Shown here one piece after another: positions 47,621 through 57,086 of a stretch of 64,000 nt of DNA. The translations under genes and the position numbers were made by a program. Under the pieces are notes generated by a model. That model did not search any database and was not told the origin of the DNA. It was given only the letters and a program-made list of their open reading frames with translations. The DNA is from an uncultured Oscillospiraceae bacterium (GTDB lineage: Bacteria > Bacillota > Clostridia > Oscillospirales > Ruminococcaceae). The DNA is taken from assembly GCA_900542145.1 (NCBI GenBank), contig UQMF01000004.1, positions 62,001 through 126,000 of the forward strand. The letters run 5' to 3'. Each line of letters begins with the position of its first letter. Position 1 is the stretch's first letter.

Positions 47621-48868
47621 TTACTTATCCCAGTATGCATTTACGATGTCCCAGCATTCGTCGCCCGGAGAATGCGCCACGATGTAATCAAGGAAAATCT
47701 GCTCGTTTTCCGGTGATTTATTGCGCAGGAGCGTCTTGAATGCTTCGGAATTCGGCAGGTCGTGGCGGTCGGCGGCGATTATTTTCCTGGCGATACGCTC
47801 AGCAAGGTCCGGGTCGTGGAATCTGTTATACTCCATGACTTTGCGGATTTCGGCGTGATCGTCGCTGCTGTTCGAATTGATCTTGGATTCTATAAGCTCG
47901 TCCGTTATCTGAGTGCACTGAAGGTCCGCGGCGTAAATGCCGGTAAGTTCCGACAGGGTAGGGTAGATTTCGGATTTTCCCTTATAACGCAGCGCATTCC
48001 CCGTGATAAGGCGGAATTCCTCGGGCTGTAGTCCCTGCTTTCTCACTGAAAACTGGGGTGATTCATCAAGCTGGGAAGCGTCAATACTCAGTGCGGAGAA
48101 GCATGCGGTTTGTTCGATTTTTTCCCGGGTATTGACGTCAAAGCGGCAGCTTTTGCCTGTCATTCCAATGATGGTCAGGCAGTTCAGTGGGATTCCCAGC
48201 TGAGCCGCCGCGGCCGCCTTGTGGTGCCCGTCTAGCAGCGCGCTGATAAATCCGGCTTCGTGGTATGCTATGCCGTGCGGCTTTTTTCCGCAGCGGAATT
48301 CATCGACATAGTACTGCACGCGTTCATCGTTCAGCAGATCGTCTGACTGGGTGGGATACAGATACGCCGGGAAGCTGTTCACAGCCGTTAGGAATTCATG
48401 ATCGTAGCAGCAATCGCATGTAGCCTGCATGCTCGTAAGTTCGTTCGGGATATCATAGAAGAACCTGCCCTCGCCGTCCGTCGGGTAATGCGGCACGTCC
48501 GCCAGGACGTAATACCCGTCGCTCAGCAGCCCCAGGAGCGGACTCAGCTGCTCCGCTGCCGCGCGGATATCCGTGAATTCCCCGTTCACGGTCTGGCGTA
48601 CCTGCTCGACTTCGGCGCAGGAGATGTTCTCGATTCCGTATCCTGCCGCCAGTAGTCCGGAGCATGTCGAGCATACCGGCAGCAAAGCCTGCACCAACGG
48701 CTTTTCGTTCAGGAGCAGGTGGGAGAATGTATGATAATAATCCTCGTCCTCTTCGCCGCAGCGGCGGGTGAGCGAGGCTTTACCGTTTATTACGCGCAGA
48801 AGTACTGCTGAATCGCACCAGGGATATCCGGCTGCGTCTATCTCGCGTATTACTTTTATGTCTGGCAT
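47621..48868 (-). CDS. Hypothetical protein with ParB-like DGHHK motif
   Basis: The 415-residue cytoplasmic protein contains ISALLDGHHKAAAAAQLGIP (about residues 208-227), the hallmark of ParB/sulfiredoxin-fold proteins such as DUF1015-like and ParB nucleases, and two Cys groups (CSTCSG and CDCCYDH) that could bind metal. The C-terminal third is helical with charged repeats. I cannot name a function. It is a single gene with its own promoter. Confidence 0.7.
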   Translation of the reverse strand: MPDIKVIREIDAAGYPWCDSAVLLRVINGKASLTRRCGEEDEDYYHTFSHLLLNEKPLVQALLPVCSTCSGLLAAGYGIENISCAEVEQVRQTVNGEFTDIRAAAEQLSPLLGLLSDGYYVLADVPHYPTDGEGRFFYDIPNELTSMQATCDCCYDHEFLTAVNSFPAYLYPTQSDDLLNDERVQYYVDEFRCGKKPHGIAYHEAGFISALLDGHHKAAAAAQLGIPLNCLTIIGMTGKSCRFDVNTREKIEQTACFSALSIDASQLDESPQFSVRKQGLQPEEFRLITGNALRYKGKSEIYPTLSELTGIYAADLQCTQITDELIESKINSNSSDDHAEIRKVMEYNRFHDPDLAERIARKIIAADRHDLPNSEAFKTLLRNKSPENEQIFLDYIVAHSPGDECWDIVNAYWDK

Positions 48869-48891
48869 TATATCCCTCCTCGCATAATATT

Positions 48892-48920
48892 ATAATAGCA
48901 TAAAAAACGTGTGATGTCAA
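48892..48920 (-). promoter_or_regulatory. Promoter of the DGHHK-motif gene
   Basis: On the minus strand TTGACA, a 17-base spacer and TATTAT lie about 24 bases before the start. Confidence 0.78.
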
Positions 48921-48925
48921 TAGAA

Positions 48926-48953
48926 AAGCGCCCCGGAATTTACCGGAGCGCTT
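48926..48953 (-). terminator. Terminator of the glycolytic operon
   Basis: On the minus strand AAGCGCTCCGG pairs with CCGGGGCGCTT (one mismatch) and is followed by TTCTATTG, 17 bases after the gpmI stop. Confidence 0.85.
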
Positions 48954-48969
48954 CTTGTTATTCTGATCA

Positions 48970-50550
48970 TCAGATCATGCTGTCTTCCCAGCACTCGGGA
49001 GCTTCAAGACCGAAGATCTTGACAACTGTCGGAGCGATGTTAGCCAGTCCGTACTTGTCGGAGGGTTTGATCTCGAACTTCTGATCCTTGTCGTAGATGA
49101 TGAAAGGAACAGGGTTCAGTGAATGAGCGGTACGAACCTGGATATCACCCTTCTTGTTCTTCTCAAGCATTTCATCTGCGTTACCGTGGTCAGCGGTGAT
49201 GAGAAGTGTCACGCCGTACTCGTCGCAAACTTCCTTCAGTCTTGCGAGAGCCAGGTCAACGGACTCAACGCCGATGACTGTAGCGTCCATGCTGCCAGTG
49301 TGACCAACCATGTCGCCGTTCGGGTAGTTGCAGCGCAGGAAGTCGTACTTGCCGGACTTGATGGCTTCGATAAGCTTGTCGGTGATCTCAGCGGACTTCA
49401 TCCAGGGGCGCTGATCGAAGCTTACGTTGTCAGACGGGATCTCGCAGTAGGTTTCGAGTTCCTCGCTTACCTTGCCGCTGCGGTTTCCGTTCCAGAAGTA
49501 AGTTACATGACCGTACTTCTGGGTCTCGGAGATAGCGTACTCGTTGTAGCCAGCCTTTACGAACACCTCGGTCATGGTGTTTGTGATCTCCGGAGGATTT
49601 ACCAGGAAGCGTGCCGGCAGCTTGAGGTCGCCGTCGTACTGGAGCATACCAGCGTAGCATACGTCGGGCTTCGGACCTCTGTTGAAGTGGTCGAACTCAA
49701 CCATATCGAATGCCATGGAAAGCTCGATTGCACGGTCGCCGCGGAAGTTGAACAGGATTACGCTGTCGCCGTCAACGATTTTGCCGACAGGCTCGCCGTT
49801 TTCAGCGATAACGAATGCCGGGAGATCCTGGTCGCTTGCAACGCCGGTCTCCTCGCGCAGGGTGTTCAGTGCCTCGATACCGGAAGCAAACTGTCTGCCC
49901 TCGCCGCGAACGTGAGTATTCCAGCCGCGCTCAACCATCGGCCAGTCAGCCTGGTAGCGGTCCATTGTAACCTTCATACGTCCGCCGCCGCTTGCGAGCC
50001 TGCCGTCGAATGTGGAGTCGTTCAGCTCAGCGAACAGCTCGTCCAGCTGCTGGAGGTAGATCTGTGCAGTCTGCGGAGGAACGTCACGTCCATCAAGCAG
50101 AGCGTGTACTCTTACCTTGGAAACGCCCTCAGCCTTAGCCTTGCGGATCATGTTGAACAGGTGCTTTATGTTGGAATGTACATTACCGTCAGAAAGCAGA
50201 CCGATGAAATGCATGGTGGAATTCTTGCCCTTAACGTTGGCAACAAGCTCCTTCCACGCGTCGGATTCGTACATCTTGCCGCTCTCAATGCTCTCGTTTA
50301 CGAGCTTGGCGCCCTGGGAGTAGATCTGACCGCAGCCGATAGCATTGTGGCCGACCTCGGAGTTACCCATGTCGTCATCGGAGGGAAGTCCTACGGCGTC
50401 GCCGTGAGCCTTTAAGCGTGTGTTGGGGCAGTTGGCGAGCATCCAGTCGAGGGTAGGTGTGCGAGCTTCGCCCACAGCGTCACCCAGATGGGTCTTGGAG
50501 AATCCAACACCGTCCATTACTACCAATAATACGGGTTTTTTTGCCTTCAT
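48970..50550 (-). CDS. gpmI: 2,3-bisphosphoglycerate-independent phosphoglycerate mutase
   Basis: The 526-residue enzyme interconverts 3- and 2-phosphoglycerate. The alkaline phosphatase-fold metal site is visible, including MDGVGFS, the nucleophile Ser in GNSEVGHN and the late ADHGNADEM. Length is as usual (about 510-530). It has an AAGGAG site and is the last gene of the tpiA-gpmI unit. Codon use is biased as expected for a highly expressed gene. Confidence 0.97.
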   Translation of the reverse strand: MKAKKPVLLVVMDGVGFSKTHLGDAVGEARTPTLDWMLANCPNTRLKAHGDAVGLPSDDDMGNSEVGHNAIGCGQIYSQGAKLVNESIESGKMYESDAWKELVANVKGKNSTMHFIGLLSDGNVHSNIKHLFNMIRKAKAEGVSKVRVHALLDGRDVPPQTAQIYLQQLDELFAELNDSTFDGRLASGGGRMKVTMDRYQADWPMVERGWNTHVRGEGRQFASGIEALNTLREETGVASDQDLPAFVIAENGEPVGKIVDGDSVILFNFRGDRAIELSMAFDMVEFDHFNRGPKPDVCYAGMLQYDGDLKLPARFLVNPPEITNTMTEVFVKAGYNEYAISETQKYGHVTYFWNGNRSGKVSEELETYCEIPSDNVSFDQRPWMKSAEITDKLIEAIKSGKYDFLRCNYPNGDMVGHTGSMDATVIGVESVDLALARLKEVCDEYGVTLLITADHGNADEMLEKNKKGDIQVRTAHSLNPVPFIIYDKDQKFEIKPSDKYGLANIAPTVVKIFGLEAPECWEDSMI

Positions 50551-50582
50551 AGTTTGTTACTCCTTACTGTTTGAGGATGAAA

Positions 50583-50609
50583 ACGGAGCAGCGGTGAGCG
50601 CCGCTCCGT
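50583..50609 (-). terminator. Terminator-like hairpin between tpiA and gpmI
   Basis: On the minus strand ACGGAGC-GCG pairs with its complement across a short loop and is followed by TTTTCATC. It would reduce gpmI transcription unless read through. Confidence 0.6.
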
Positions 50610-50698
50610 GTGTCTTTTCTGCATATATGTTACAGACAGGCGCATTATGTTCCGCGTAGGAACACAAAACTTCGACAGCGCCTTTAGCCGTGCCGGAC

Positions 50699-51472
50699 TT
50701 AGCCGTTTACTGCTGCGGTGATGATAGTGGTAAAGTCAGCAGCCTTGAGGGAAGCGCCGCCGATAAGACCGCCGTCAACGTTGGTCTTGGAGAGCAGCTC
50801 AGCTGCGTTCTTTGCGTTCATGGAACCGCCGTACTGAACGGTGATTGTTTCTGCAACGTCTGCGCCGTAGAGCTTAGCGAGGGTAGCGCGGATAAATGCG
50901 CAAACTTCCTCGGCCTGGTCAGCGGTAGCGGTCTTGCCGGTGCCGATTGCCCAAACAGGCTCGTAAGCGATTACGCACTTCTTGAGATCGTCAGCGGAGA
51001 TTCCGAAGAAGTCCAGCTTGATCTGGCGAGCGATAACTTCCTCAGTGATGTTGCACTCGCGCTCCCACAGAAGCTCGCCTACGCAAACGATCGGCTTCAG
51101 ACCAGCAGCCAGGGCAGCCTTGGTTCTCTTGTTTACGGTCTCGTCGGTCTCAGCGAAGTACTGACGGCGCTCGGAGTGACCCAGTACAACGTACTCAACG
51201 CCCATCTCAGCCAGCATGTCAGCAGAGATCTCGCCGGTGAATGCGCCGCTCTTCTCGAAGTGGCAGTTCTCAGCGCCGATCTTGATGTTGGTGCCTGCTG
51301 TTGCAGCAAGTGCGGTTTCCAGGTTTGTGAAAGGTACGCACGCTACGATCTCAACGTCCTTGACGTCAGCTACCATCGGCTTGAGTTCTTCAAGCAGAGC
51401 CTTTGCCTCGGGACGGGTCTTGTTCATCTTCCAGTTGCCGGCGATTATAGCCTTTCTTACATTCTTCTTCAT
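50699..51472 (-). CDS. tpiA: Triosephosphate isomerase
   Basis: The 257-residue TIM barrel has NWKMNKT at the start with the catalytic Lys, VLGHSERR with the catalytic His, and the active-site Glu in AYEPVWAIGTGK. It interconverts dihydroxyacetone phosphate and glyceraldehyde 3-phosphate. AAGGAG precedes the start. Confidence 0.97.
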   Translation of the reverse strand: MKKNVRKAIIAGNWKMNKTRPEAKALLEELKPMVADVKDVEIVACVPFTNLETALAATAGTNIKIGAENCHFEKSGAFTGEISADMLAEMGVEYVVLGHSERRQYFAETDETVNKRTKAALAAGLKPIVCVGELLWERECNITEEVIARQIKLDFFGISADDLKKCVIAYEPVWAIGTGKTATADQAEEVCAFIRATLAKLYGADVAETITVQYGGSMNAKNAAELLSKTNVDGGLIGGASLKAADFTTIITAAVNG

Positions 51473-51521
51473 GTTTATTCTCCTTAGGTTTTATTTTTGT
51501 CAGCAGTGCTGACGATGTTTG

Positions 51522-52883
51522 TCAATAGATCACGCACTCTGGATTTGCTTTGAGTACTGCCTGGCGGATATCCGACGGGAGCCCGTCAGTCCAGAGGAAT
51601 TCCAGTTTCTTCATTCCAAGAAGCACAGAATAGTCTGTTATTCTGTTGCCCTGAATGGACAGCGACTTCACGTTTTTCAGCTTAGCCAGGGGAGATATGT
51701 CGCTTATGCCATTGTTCCCCATGCTAAGCGTTTCCAGCTTCGTGAGCTTTTTCAGCGGCGTCAGATCAGTGATAGTGCCGTTTTCCTGAAGCAAGAGGTT
51801 TTTCAGCTTTTTGCAGTTCTGCATTCCGTCAATGCTGTTCAGCCCGACATACAGTATAGAAATCGTTTCGAGCTTCTTAAGCTTTTTCATGAACTTGCAG
51901 TCCTTGCCGACATCTACGTCAGCAAGACTAAGCTCCTTTAACGCAGTGAGCCCGGAGATCACAGATCTTGCATCTGGGCAGTCAACATACATCACTGTCA
52001 GGGACTCCAGCTTCTTGAGTTTCTTCAGCGGAGCAAGCGAGTTCACTTTCATAGAGTGAAGCATCAGCGTATTCAGCTTGGTGAGCTTGCCGATGACTGT
52101 GATGTCCTTTATGTTATTGCGTTCCTGTATCTCAAGGGTGGTCAGGTTTTTCAGCTTGCTGAGCGTTGAAATGTCGCTGAGAGCGTTGCTGCTCACTTTG
52201 AGCGTTTTGAGCTTAGTAAGCTTGGCAAGCGGCTTCAGGCTTTTGAACTGAAAATCAATGTCCAGATATGTGAGCTTTTTCAGACCGCTGACAACGCTCA
52301 GATCACTGAGCGTGCCGGAGGGCGAAAGCACCAGCGTATCAAGCTTTTTCAGCGACTTGACCGGAGAAATATCCGTGCAGTTCTTATCGATATATTTAAG
52401 CGTAGTAAGCTTGGTCATACCTTTAAGAAATGATATGTCAGTCGTGCCGCTGCACAGCTGCAGTTCAAGCGTTTTGAGAGATTTCATTCCGCTCAGCGCC
52501 TTTAGATTTGTAACATCACTTTTCAGAATGGAAAGCGACTGCAGATTGGGGAGCTTTTCAGCTATCTCGGTGCAGTCAACGGCATAGAATTCCGGGTGGA
52601 AATAGTAAGCGTCACCGTAATCCGGACAATAGCTGGTCTTATATACGTCTGCCATAGCGTCGTACTCAGACCCTCCGATCAGACATATGCTGGTTGCATC
52701 TGCCGGGATCGTACAGCCAGCTATAGTTACGGTATTTTCATCTTCCTGCGCTGTATCCAGCGGTTCGGTCAGCGCCGTATATGGAAACTCTTCATCGGCT
52801 GCTGCACCAACTGATATGGTCCCGAATGCTGAAACAGCCACGGAAAAGGCCGCTAAAAGTGCTATTATTCTTTGTTTGCGCAT
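51522..52883 (-). CDS. Secreted leucine-rich-repeat protein (internalin-like)
   Basis: The protein of about 453 residues has a signal peptide (about 1-27, ending at SVGAAA) and then about 13 repeats of 22 residues of the internalin type (LTKLKTLKVSSNALSDISTL pattern). Such solenoids bind proteins at the cell surface. No cell-wall anchor or LPXTG motif is seen, so it is secreted or attached by an unknown means. It lies between pgk and tpiA. The start is ambiguous between ATG at 52883 and TTG at 52889; the GAGAGG spacing favours TTG, ATG is chosen as the safer call. Confidence 0.85.
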   Translation of the reverse strand: MRKQRIIALLAAFSVAVSAFGTISVGAAADEEFPYTALTEPLDTAQEDENTVTIAGCTIPADATSICLIGGSEYDAMADVYKTSYCPDYGDAYYFHPEFYAVDCTEIAEKLPNLQSLSILKSDVTNLKALSGMKSLKTLELQLCSGTTDISFLKGMTKLTTLKYIDKNCTDISPVKSLKKLDTLVLSPSGTLSDLSVVSGLKKLTYLDIDFQFKSLKPLAKLTKLKTLKVSSNALSDISTLSKLKNLTTLEIQERNNIKDITVIGKLTKLNTLMLHSMKVNSLAPLKKLKKLESLTVMYVDCPDARSVISGLTALKELSLADVDVGKDCKFMKKLKKLETISILYVGLNSIDGMQNCKKLKNLLLQENGTITDLTPLKKLTKLETLSMGNNGISDISPLAKLKNVKSLSIQGNRITDYSVLLGMKKLEFLWTDGLPSDIRQAVLKANPECVIY

Positions 52884-53000
52884 TTTCAATATACCTGCCT
52901 CTCGGTTTCAAATTTGATGTTAGTCTATTCTGAAATGGGATATGCCGGGTATTGCCTGAAATATGCCGTGTAAAGCTGAATTGCACTATGTAAATCAAAA

Positions 53001-53028
53001 CAGGAGAACAGGAATTCCTGCTCTCCTG
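53001..53028 (-). terminator. Terminator of pgk
   Basis: On the minus strand CAGGAG..CAGGAATTCCTG..CTCCTG forms a nearly perfect palindrome followed by TTTTGATTTA. Confidence 0.8.
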
Positions 53029-53039
53029 CTTTAGATCAA

Positions 53040-54257
53040 TTACTTGTCCTGGATAGCGTCGATGCCGGGCAGACCCTTGCCTTCGAGGTACTCGAGGGAA
53101 GCACCGCCGCCGGTGGAAATGTGGCTCATCTTGTCAGCGTAGCCGAGGTTGATGGCTGCGGTAGCGGAGTCGCCGCCGCCGATGATGGTGGTAGCGTCAG
53201 CAGCTGCGAGAGCCTCGCAAACAGCAACAGTACCCTTCTTGAGAACAGGGTTCTCGAATACGCCCATCGGGCCGTTCCATACAACGGTCTTAGCGGTCTT
53301 TGCAGCCTCAGCGAACAGTTCCATGGTCTTGGGGCCGATATCCAGACCCATCATATCAGCCGGGATCTTGTCGGAATCAACAACGGAAACCTCGATCGGA
53401 GCGTCGATAGGATCAGGGAATGCCTTTGCGATAGTGGTATCAACTGGCAGGAGGAGCTTCTTGCCGAGCTTCTCAGCCTTCTCGATCATCTGCTTGCAGT
53501 AGTCGATCTTCTCGTCGTCAACGAGGGAGGTACCAACCTCATAGCCCTTAGCCTTCAGGAAGGTGTAAGCCATGCCGCCGCCAATGATGAGTGTGTCGCA
53601 CTTCTCGAGCAGGTTGGAGATAACGTTCAGCTTGTCAGCAACCTTAGCGCCGCCGAGGATCGCAACGAAGGGACGAACGGGGTTCTCAACGGCGTTGCCG
53701 AGGAACTCGATCTCCTTGTTCATCAGGTAGCCTACAGCGGTCTCCTTCATGAACTTTGTTACGCCAACGGTGGAAGCGTGCGCTCTGTGGGAAGAACCGA
53801 ATGCGTCCATTACGAAGATGCCGTCGGTAAGGTCAGCCAGTTCCTTGCTGAACTCCTCGCCGTTCTTGGTCTCTTCTGCGCCGCGGAAACGTGTGTTCTC
53901 GAGAACAACGATCTCGCCGTCCTTCATCTCAGCAACAGCCTTCTTTGCGATATCGCCTGTTACCTTGTCGTCCTTTGCGAATACTACCTTTGTATTTACG
54001 AGCTCTGCAAGTCTGTCAGCGGCAGCCTTCAGGGAGAACTTCTCCTCCGGACCGTTCTTCGGCTTGCCGAGGTGAGAGCAGAGAATAACCTTTGCGCCGT
54101 TCTCTACCAGCTTGTTGATGGTGGGGAGAGCTGCGGTGATTCTGTTGTCGTTTGTGATCTTGCCGTCCTTCATGGGAACGTTGAAGTCAACGCGGACAAG
54201 CACCTTCTTGCCCTTGACATTCAGATCTTCTACATTCTTCTTGTTCAGTTTGCTCAT
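53040..54257 (-). CDS. pgk: Phosphoglycerate kinase
   Basis: The 405-residue two-lobed kinase transfers phosphate from 1,3-bisphosphoglycerate to ADP. The signature RVDFNVPMKDGKITNDNRI is near the start and GGGDSATA at the nucleotide site. Length is normal. It is separated from tpiA by the LRR gene and a terminator, so glycolysis here is split into two transcripts. Confidence 0.97.
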   Translation of the reverse strand: MSKLNKKNVEDLNVKGKKVLVRVDFNVPMKDGKITNDNRITAALPTINKLVENGAKVILCSHLGKPKNGPEEKFSLKAAADRLAELVNTKVVFAKDDKVTGDIAKKAVAEMKDGEIVVLENTRFRGAEETKNGEEFSKELADLTDGIFVMDAFGSSHRAHASTVGVTKFMKETAVGYLMNKEIEFLGNAVENPVRPFVAILGGAKVADKLNVISNLLEKCDTLIIGGGMAYTFLKAKGYEVGTSLVDDEKIDYCKQMIEKAEKLGKKLLLPVDTTIAKAFPDPIDAPIEVSVVDSDKIPADMMGLDIGPKTMELFAEAAKTAKTVVWNGPMGVFENPVLKKGTVAVCEALAAADATTIIGGGDSATAAINLGYADKMSHISTGGGASLEYLEGKGLPGIDAIQDK

Positions 54258-54340
54258 TGTTATTATTTCCTTTCATAATGAAATATTGAACATACTCCGG
54301 CAATGCCCCGGCAGCAAACCCGGACACGCCCTACATATTT

Positions 54341-54369
54341 ATTGTACTATATTTTCCTCAAATTTGCAA
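54341..54369 (-). promoter_or_regulatory. Promoter of pgk
   Basis: On the minus strand TTGCAA, a 17-base spacer and TACAAT lie about 85 bases before pgk. The 54370-54541 gap contains no gene. Confidence 0.68.
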
Positions 54370-54541
54370 GTGTTTTTTTATATATTTTGAGATAAATTTG
54401 TGCACCATATCCGGGATCGCTTTAGATATTTTGGCTAACCTGGATTTTATCCTGTGAAAAGGGCGTGAAATTATGAAAAAGGGACTGGAAAAAAGATTCG
54501 GAATGTGATATACTATATAAGTTACAGTATATTCAAAGGAG

Positions 54542-55813
54542 ATGACAGATATTCTGGACAGGAAACAGCTTTCCGACGGTATCTTCTTTTCAAGAATAAC
54601 CGACGGAAGATTCAAGACCAACCGCATATCTATTACGTTCTATAACGAATTCAGCGAGGGACGCCGCAGTGATTACGCAATTCTGCCGTATATTCTCACC
54701 GACAGCTGCCGGAATTACCCCAACCTCACCCGGCTCACGGAGAGGTATTCCGACCTGTACGGCGCTTCCGTGTCCGACAATCTCGGGTGCAGCTGGGACC
54801 GCCGCTCCATGACGTTCACCATAAGCAGCATTGACGACCGATATACTCTCGACGGCGAAAAGCTGGAGGAGCAGTGCTGCAACCTTCTGCTGGACTGCCT
54901 GCTGGACCCGGTGACGGACAACGGCGCATTCCCGGAGGATTCCGTGGAGATCATGAAGCAGGAACTTATCGACGCCATCGAGAGCGTCAAGGGCGACCCC
55001 CGGAGCTACGCCGCGCAGCAGGGCGCGATCGCCGCATTTGAGGGCGAGCCCTGCGGCCTCCCGGTGAACGGCACTGCGGAGCAGGCGAGGGCAATCACGC
55101 CGCAGTCCGCGTATTCCGCGTACCGGGATATGCTGGAGCACTCCCGTATCGAGATATTCTGCTCCGGGTGCAGCGACTTCTCCGTCAGCGAGCGTATTTT
55201 CGCGCAGCGGCTCGGAACGGTGCAGCGCAGCGGTATCTGCGAGCTTTCCCCGACTCCCAGCCCCCTCAAGGAGGTCATCTGCCGCAAATCCGAGAAGTTC
55301 GGCACGCAGCAGGCGATTCTGCGTATGTACTTCAAGGCTCCGCAGCTGACTGACCGCTACGCCGGGGCAATACTCTCGATGATCCTGGGCGGAATGACCA
55401 CTTCCCGGTTCTTCACGAATATCCGGGAGAAGCAGTCGCTGTGCTACTATTGCAGCTGCTTTTCCAACCGCTTCAAGAAGACCGTCACGGTGTATTCTGG
55501 CGTTGACCCGGCGAATGTCGCCAAGACGGAGCACGCAGTGATGAGCGAATTCATGAACGTGTGCATGCGCGGTATCACCGAGGAGGAGCTTGAGCACGCC
55601 AAGCTGGAGCTTGCCGAAAGCGCCCGGGCGGTGTACGATTCGCCGTCTGCGCTGTCCTCGTGGTATTCTTCCCAGGTGACCGACCCTGAGATACTCACCC
55701 CGGAGCAGTTCGCGGAGGGCGCCCGGAAGGTGACGGCGCGGCAGGTAATGGAAGCCGCCCGTATTTACGCACTCGACACGGTATTCACCCTGTCCCCAGA
55801 GGAGGTGGAATAA
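54542..55813 (+). CDS. M16 family peptidase-like protein, YmfF type (inactive partner)
   Basis: The 423-residue protein has the M16 (pitrilysin) fold in two halves but no HxxEH zinc motif in the first half, so it is expected to be the non-catalytic partner of the next gene, as YmfF is of YmfH. The AGGAG of its ribosome binding site touches the ATG at 54542, leaving no spacer; initiation could instead be at ATT 54551 or CTG 54554, three to four codons further on. It starts an operon running to 59272. Confidence 0.85.
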   Translation: MTDILDRKQLSDGIFFSRITDGRFKTNRISITFYNEFSEGRRSDYAILPYILTDSCRNYPNLTRLTERYSDLYGASVSDNLGCSWDRRSMTFTISSIDDRYTLDGEKLEEQCCNLLLDCLLDPVTDNGAFPEDSVEIMKQELIDAIESVKGDPRSYAAQQGAIAAFEGEPCGLPVNGTAEQARAITPQSAYSAYRDMLEHSRIEIFCSGCSDFSVSERIFAQRLGTVQRSGICELSPTPSPLKEVICRKSEKFGTQQAILRMYFKAPQLTDRYAGAILSMILGGMTTSRFFTNIREKQSLCYYCSCFSNRFKKTVTVYSGVDPANVAKTEHAVMSEFMNVCMRGITEEELEHAKLELAESARAVYDSPSALSSWYSSQVTDPEILTPEQFAEGARKVTARQVMEAARIYALDTVFTLSPEEVE

Positions 55814-57084
55814 TGCTGGAGGAAATAATCAGCGAGCGCCTTGGCGAGCGCTATTACAAATACACCCACAGCAGCGGCGTGACCGTCCTGCTGTACCCGA
55901 TGAAGGGGTATTCCACCGTGACGGCGCAGTTCTCTGTGAAGTTCGGCTCGGTGGATAACTGCGCCAGCATAAACGGCGGCGCACCCTGGCACATTCCGGA
56001 CGGAACGGCGCACTACCTGGAGCACAAGCTGTTCGAATCCCCGGAGAAGGAAGCGTTCGCGCGGTTCGCGGAAACCGGCGCCTCCTGCAATGCCGGGACC
56101 TCCTATGACAGCACGCGGTATTACTTCAGCTGCTCGGCGAATTTCGAGAAGAACCTTGAAATACTTCTGGATTTCGTGCAGCACCCGTATTTCACCCCCG
56201 AGAACGTTGAAAAGGAGCGCGGCATAATCACCCAGGAGATCACGATGTATCTTGACAGCCCGGCGTGGCGCGTGTGTATGGAGCTTTACCGCGGAATGTT
56301 CGCGAACAATCCCGTGCGTAACGATATCGCCGGCAGCGCTGAGAGTATCGCGCTGATAACGGACAAGCTGCTCTATGACGTGTACGACTCATTCTACGAG
56401 CCCTCCAACATGTATCTCTGTATTGCCGGAGGATTCGACATGGAAAGCGCCATCGAGGTATGCGAGCGCTGCCTGCTCCCCGGAAAGACGGTGAACACCG
56501 CGGCGATACTCCCGGAGGAGCCGGAGCGTGTTATCATGCCCCGGGTGCAGATGTCCATGACCCTCGGAAAGACCAACTTCGCCCTGGGATTCAAGTCCCC
56601 GGCGTATTCCGGCAGGCAGATGACGGAGGAATACATCTACCAGACGCTGATGAACGACACCACGGTCGGCGCGGCGACGGATTTCTACCGCAGCATGCGC
56701 GACAGCGGACTTATCAACGAAACTTTCGAGAGCAGCATTATGATGGGCAGGGGATTCTTCGTGCCGGCAATCTTCGGCGAATCCGACGACCCGGACAGGG
56801 CGGCGCAGATGATCTGCGAGGAATACCGCCGCAGGAAGTCCAATCCGCCCACCAAGGAAGCTTTCCTGCGCGCGAAGAAGTACCTCTACGGCGACAACGT
56901 GCGCACCTTCAACAACGTTGAGAGCGTGGCGCAGAATCTTTCCGACGCGGCGCTCACCGGGACTTCCGCGTTTGACTACGCCGAGCTTGCTGCGGCAGCG
57001 GATTACGAGGGAATGCTCCAGCGTATTGAGAATTTCGACGAGGGCAACTGCTGCCTTTCCGTCATCACACCTTCGGAGGACTGA
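55813..57084 (+). CDS. M16 family zinc peptidase, YmfH type
   Basis: The 423-residue protein has the inverted zinc motif HYLEH (about residues 72-76, HxxEH) and a later Glu typical of M16 peptidases. It pairs with the preceding protein; its ATG overlaps that gene's stop (TAATG). Such pairs are found throughout Firmicutes, next to lgt or peptide-maturation genes, and may degrade small peptides; the substrate is not known. Confidence 0.9.
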   Translation: MLEEIISERLGERYYKYTHSSGVTVLLYPMKGYSTVTAQFSVKFGSVDNCASINGGAPWHIPDGTAHYLEHKLFESPEKEAFARFAETGASCNAGTSYDSTRYYFSCSANFEKNLEILLDFVQHPYFTPENVEKERGIITQEITMYLDSPAWRVCMELYRGMFANNPVRNDIAGSAESIALITDKLLYDVYDSFYEPSNMYLCIAGGFDMESAIEVCERCLLPGKTVNTAAILPEEPERVIMPRVQMSMTLGKTNFALGFKSPAYSGRQMTEEYIYQTLMNDTTVGAATDFYRSMRDSGLINETFESSIMMGRGFFVPAIFGESDDPDRAAQMICEEYRRRKSNPPTKEAFLRAKKYLYGDNVRTFNNVESVAQNLSDAALTGTSAFDYAELAAAADYEGMLQRIENFDEGNCCLSVITPSED

Positions 57085-57086
57085 AC

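Noticed and set aside
49123..50415. A 430-codon plus-strand frame
   Set aside because: It is antisense to gpmI, whose identity is certain.
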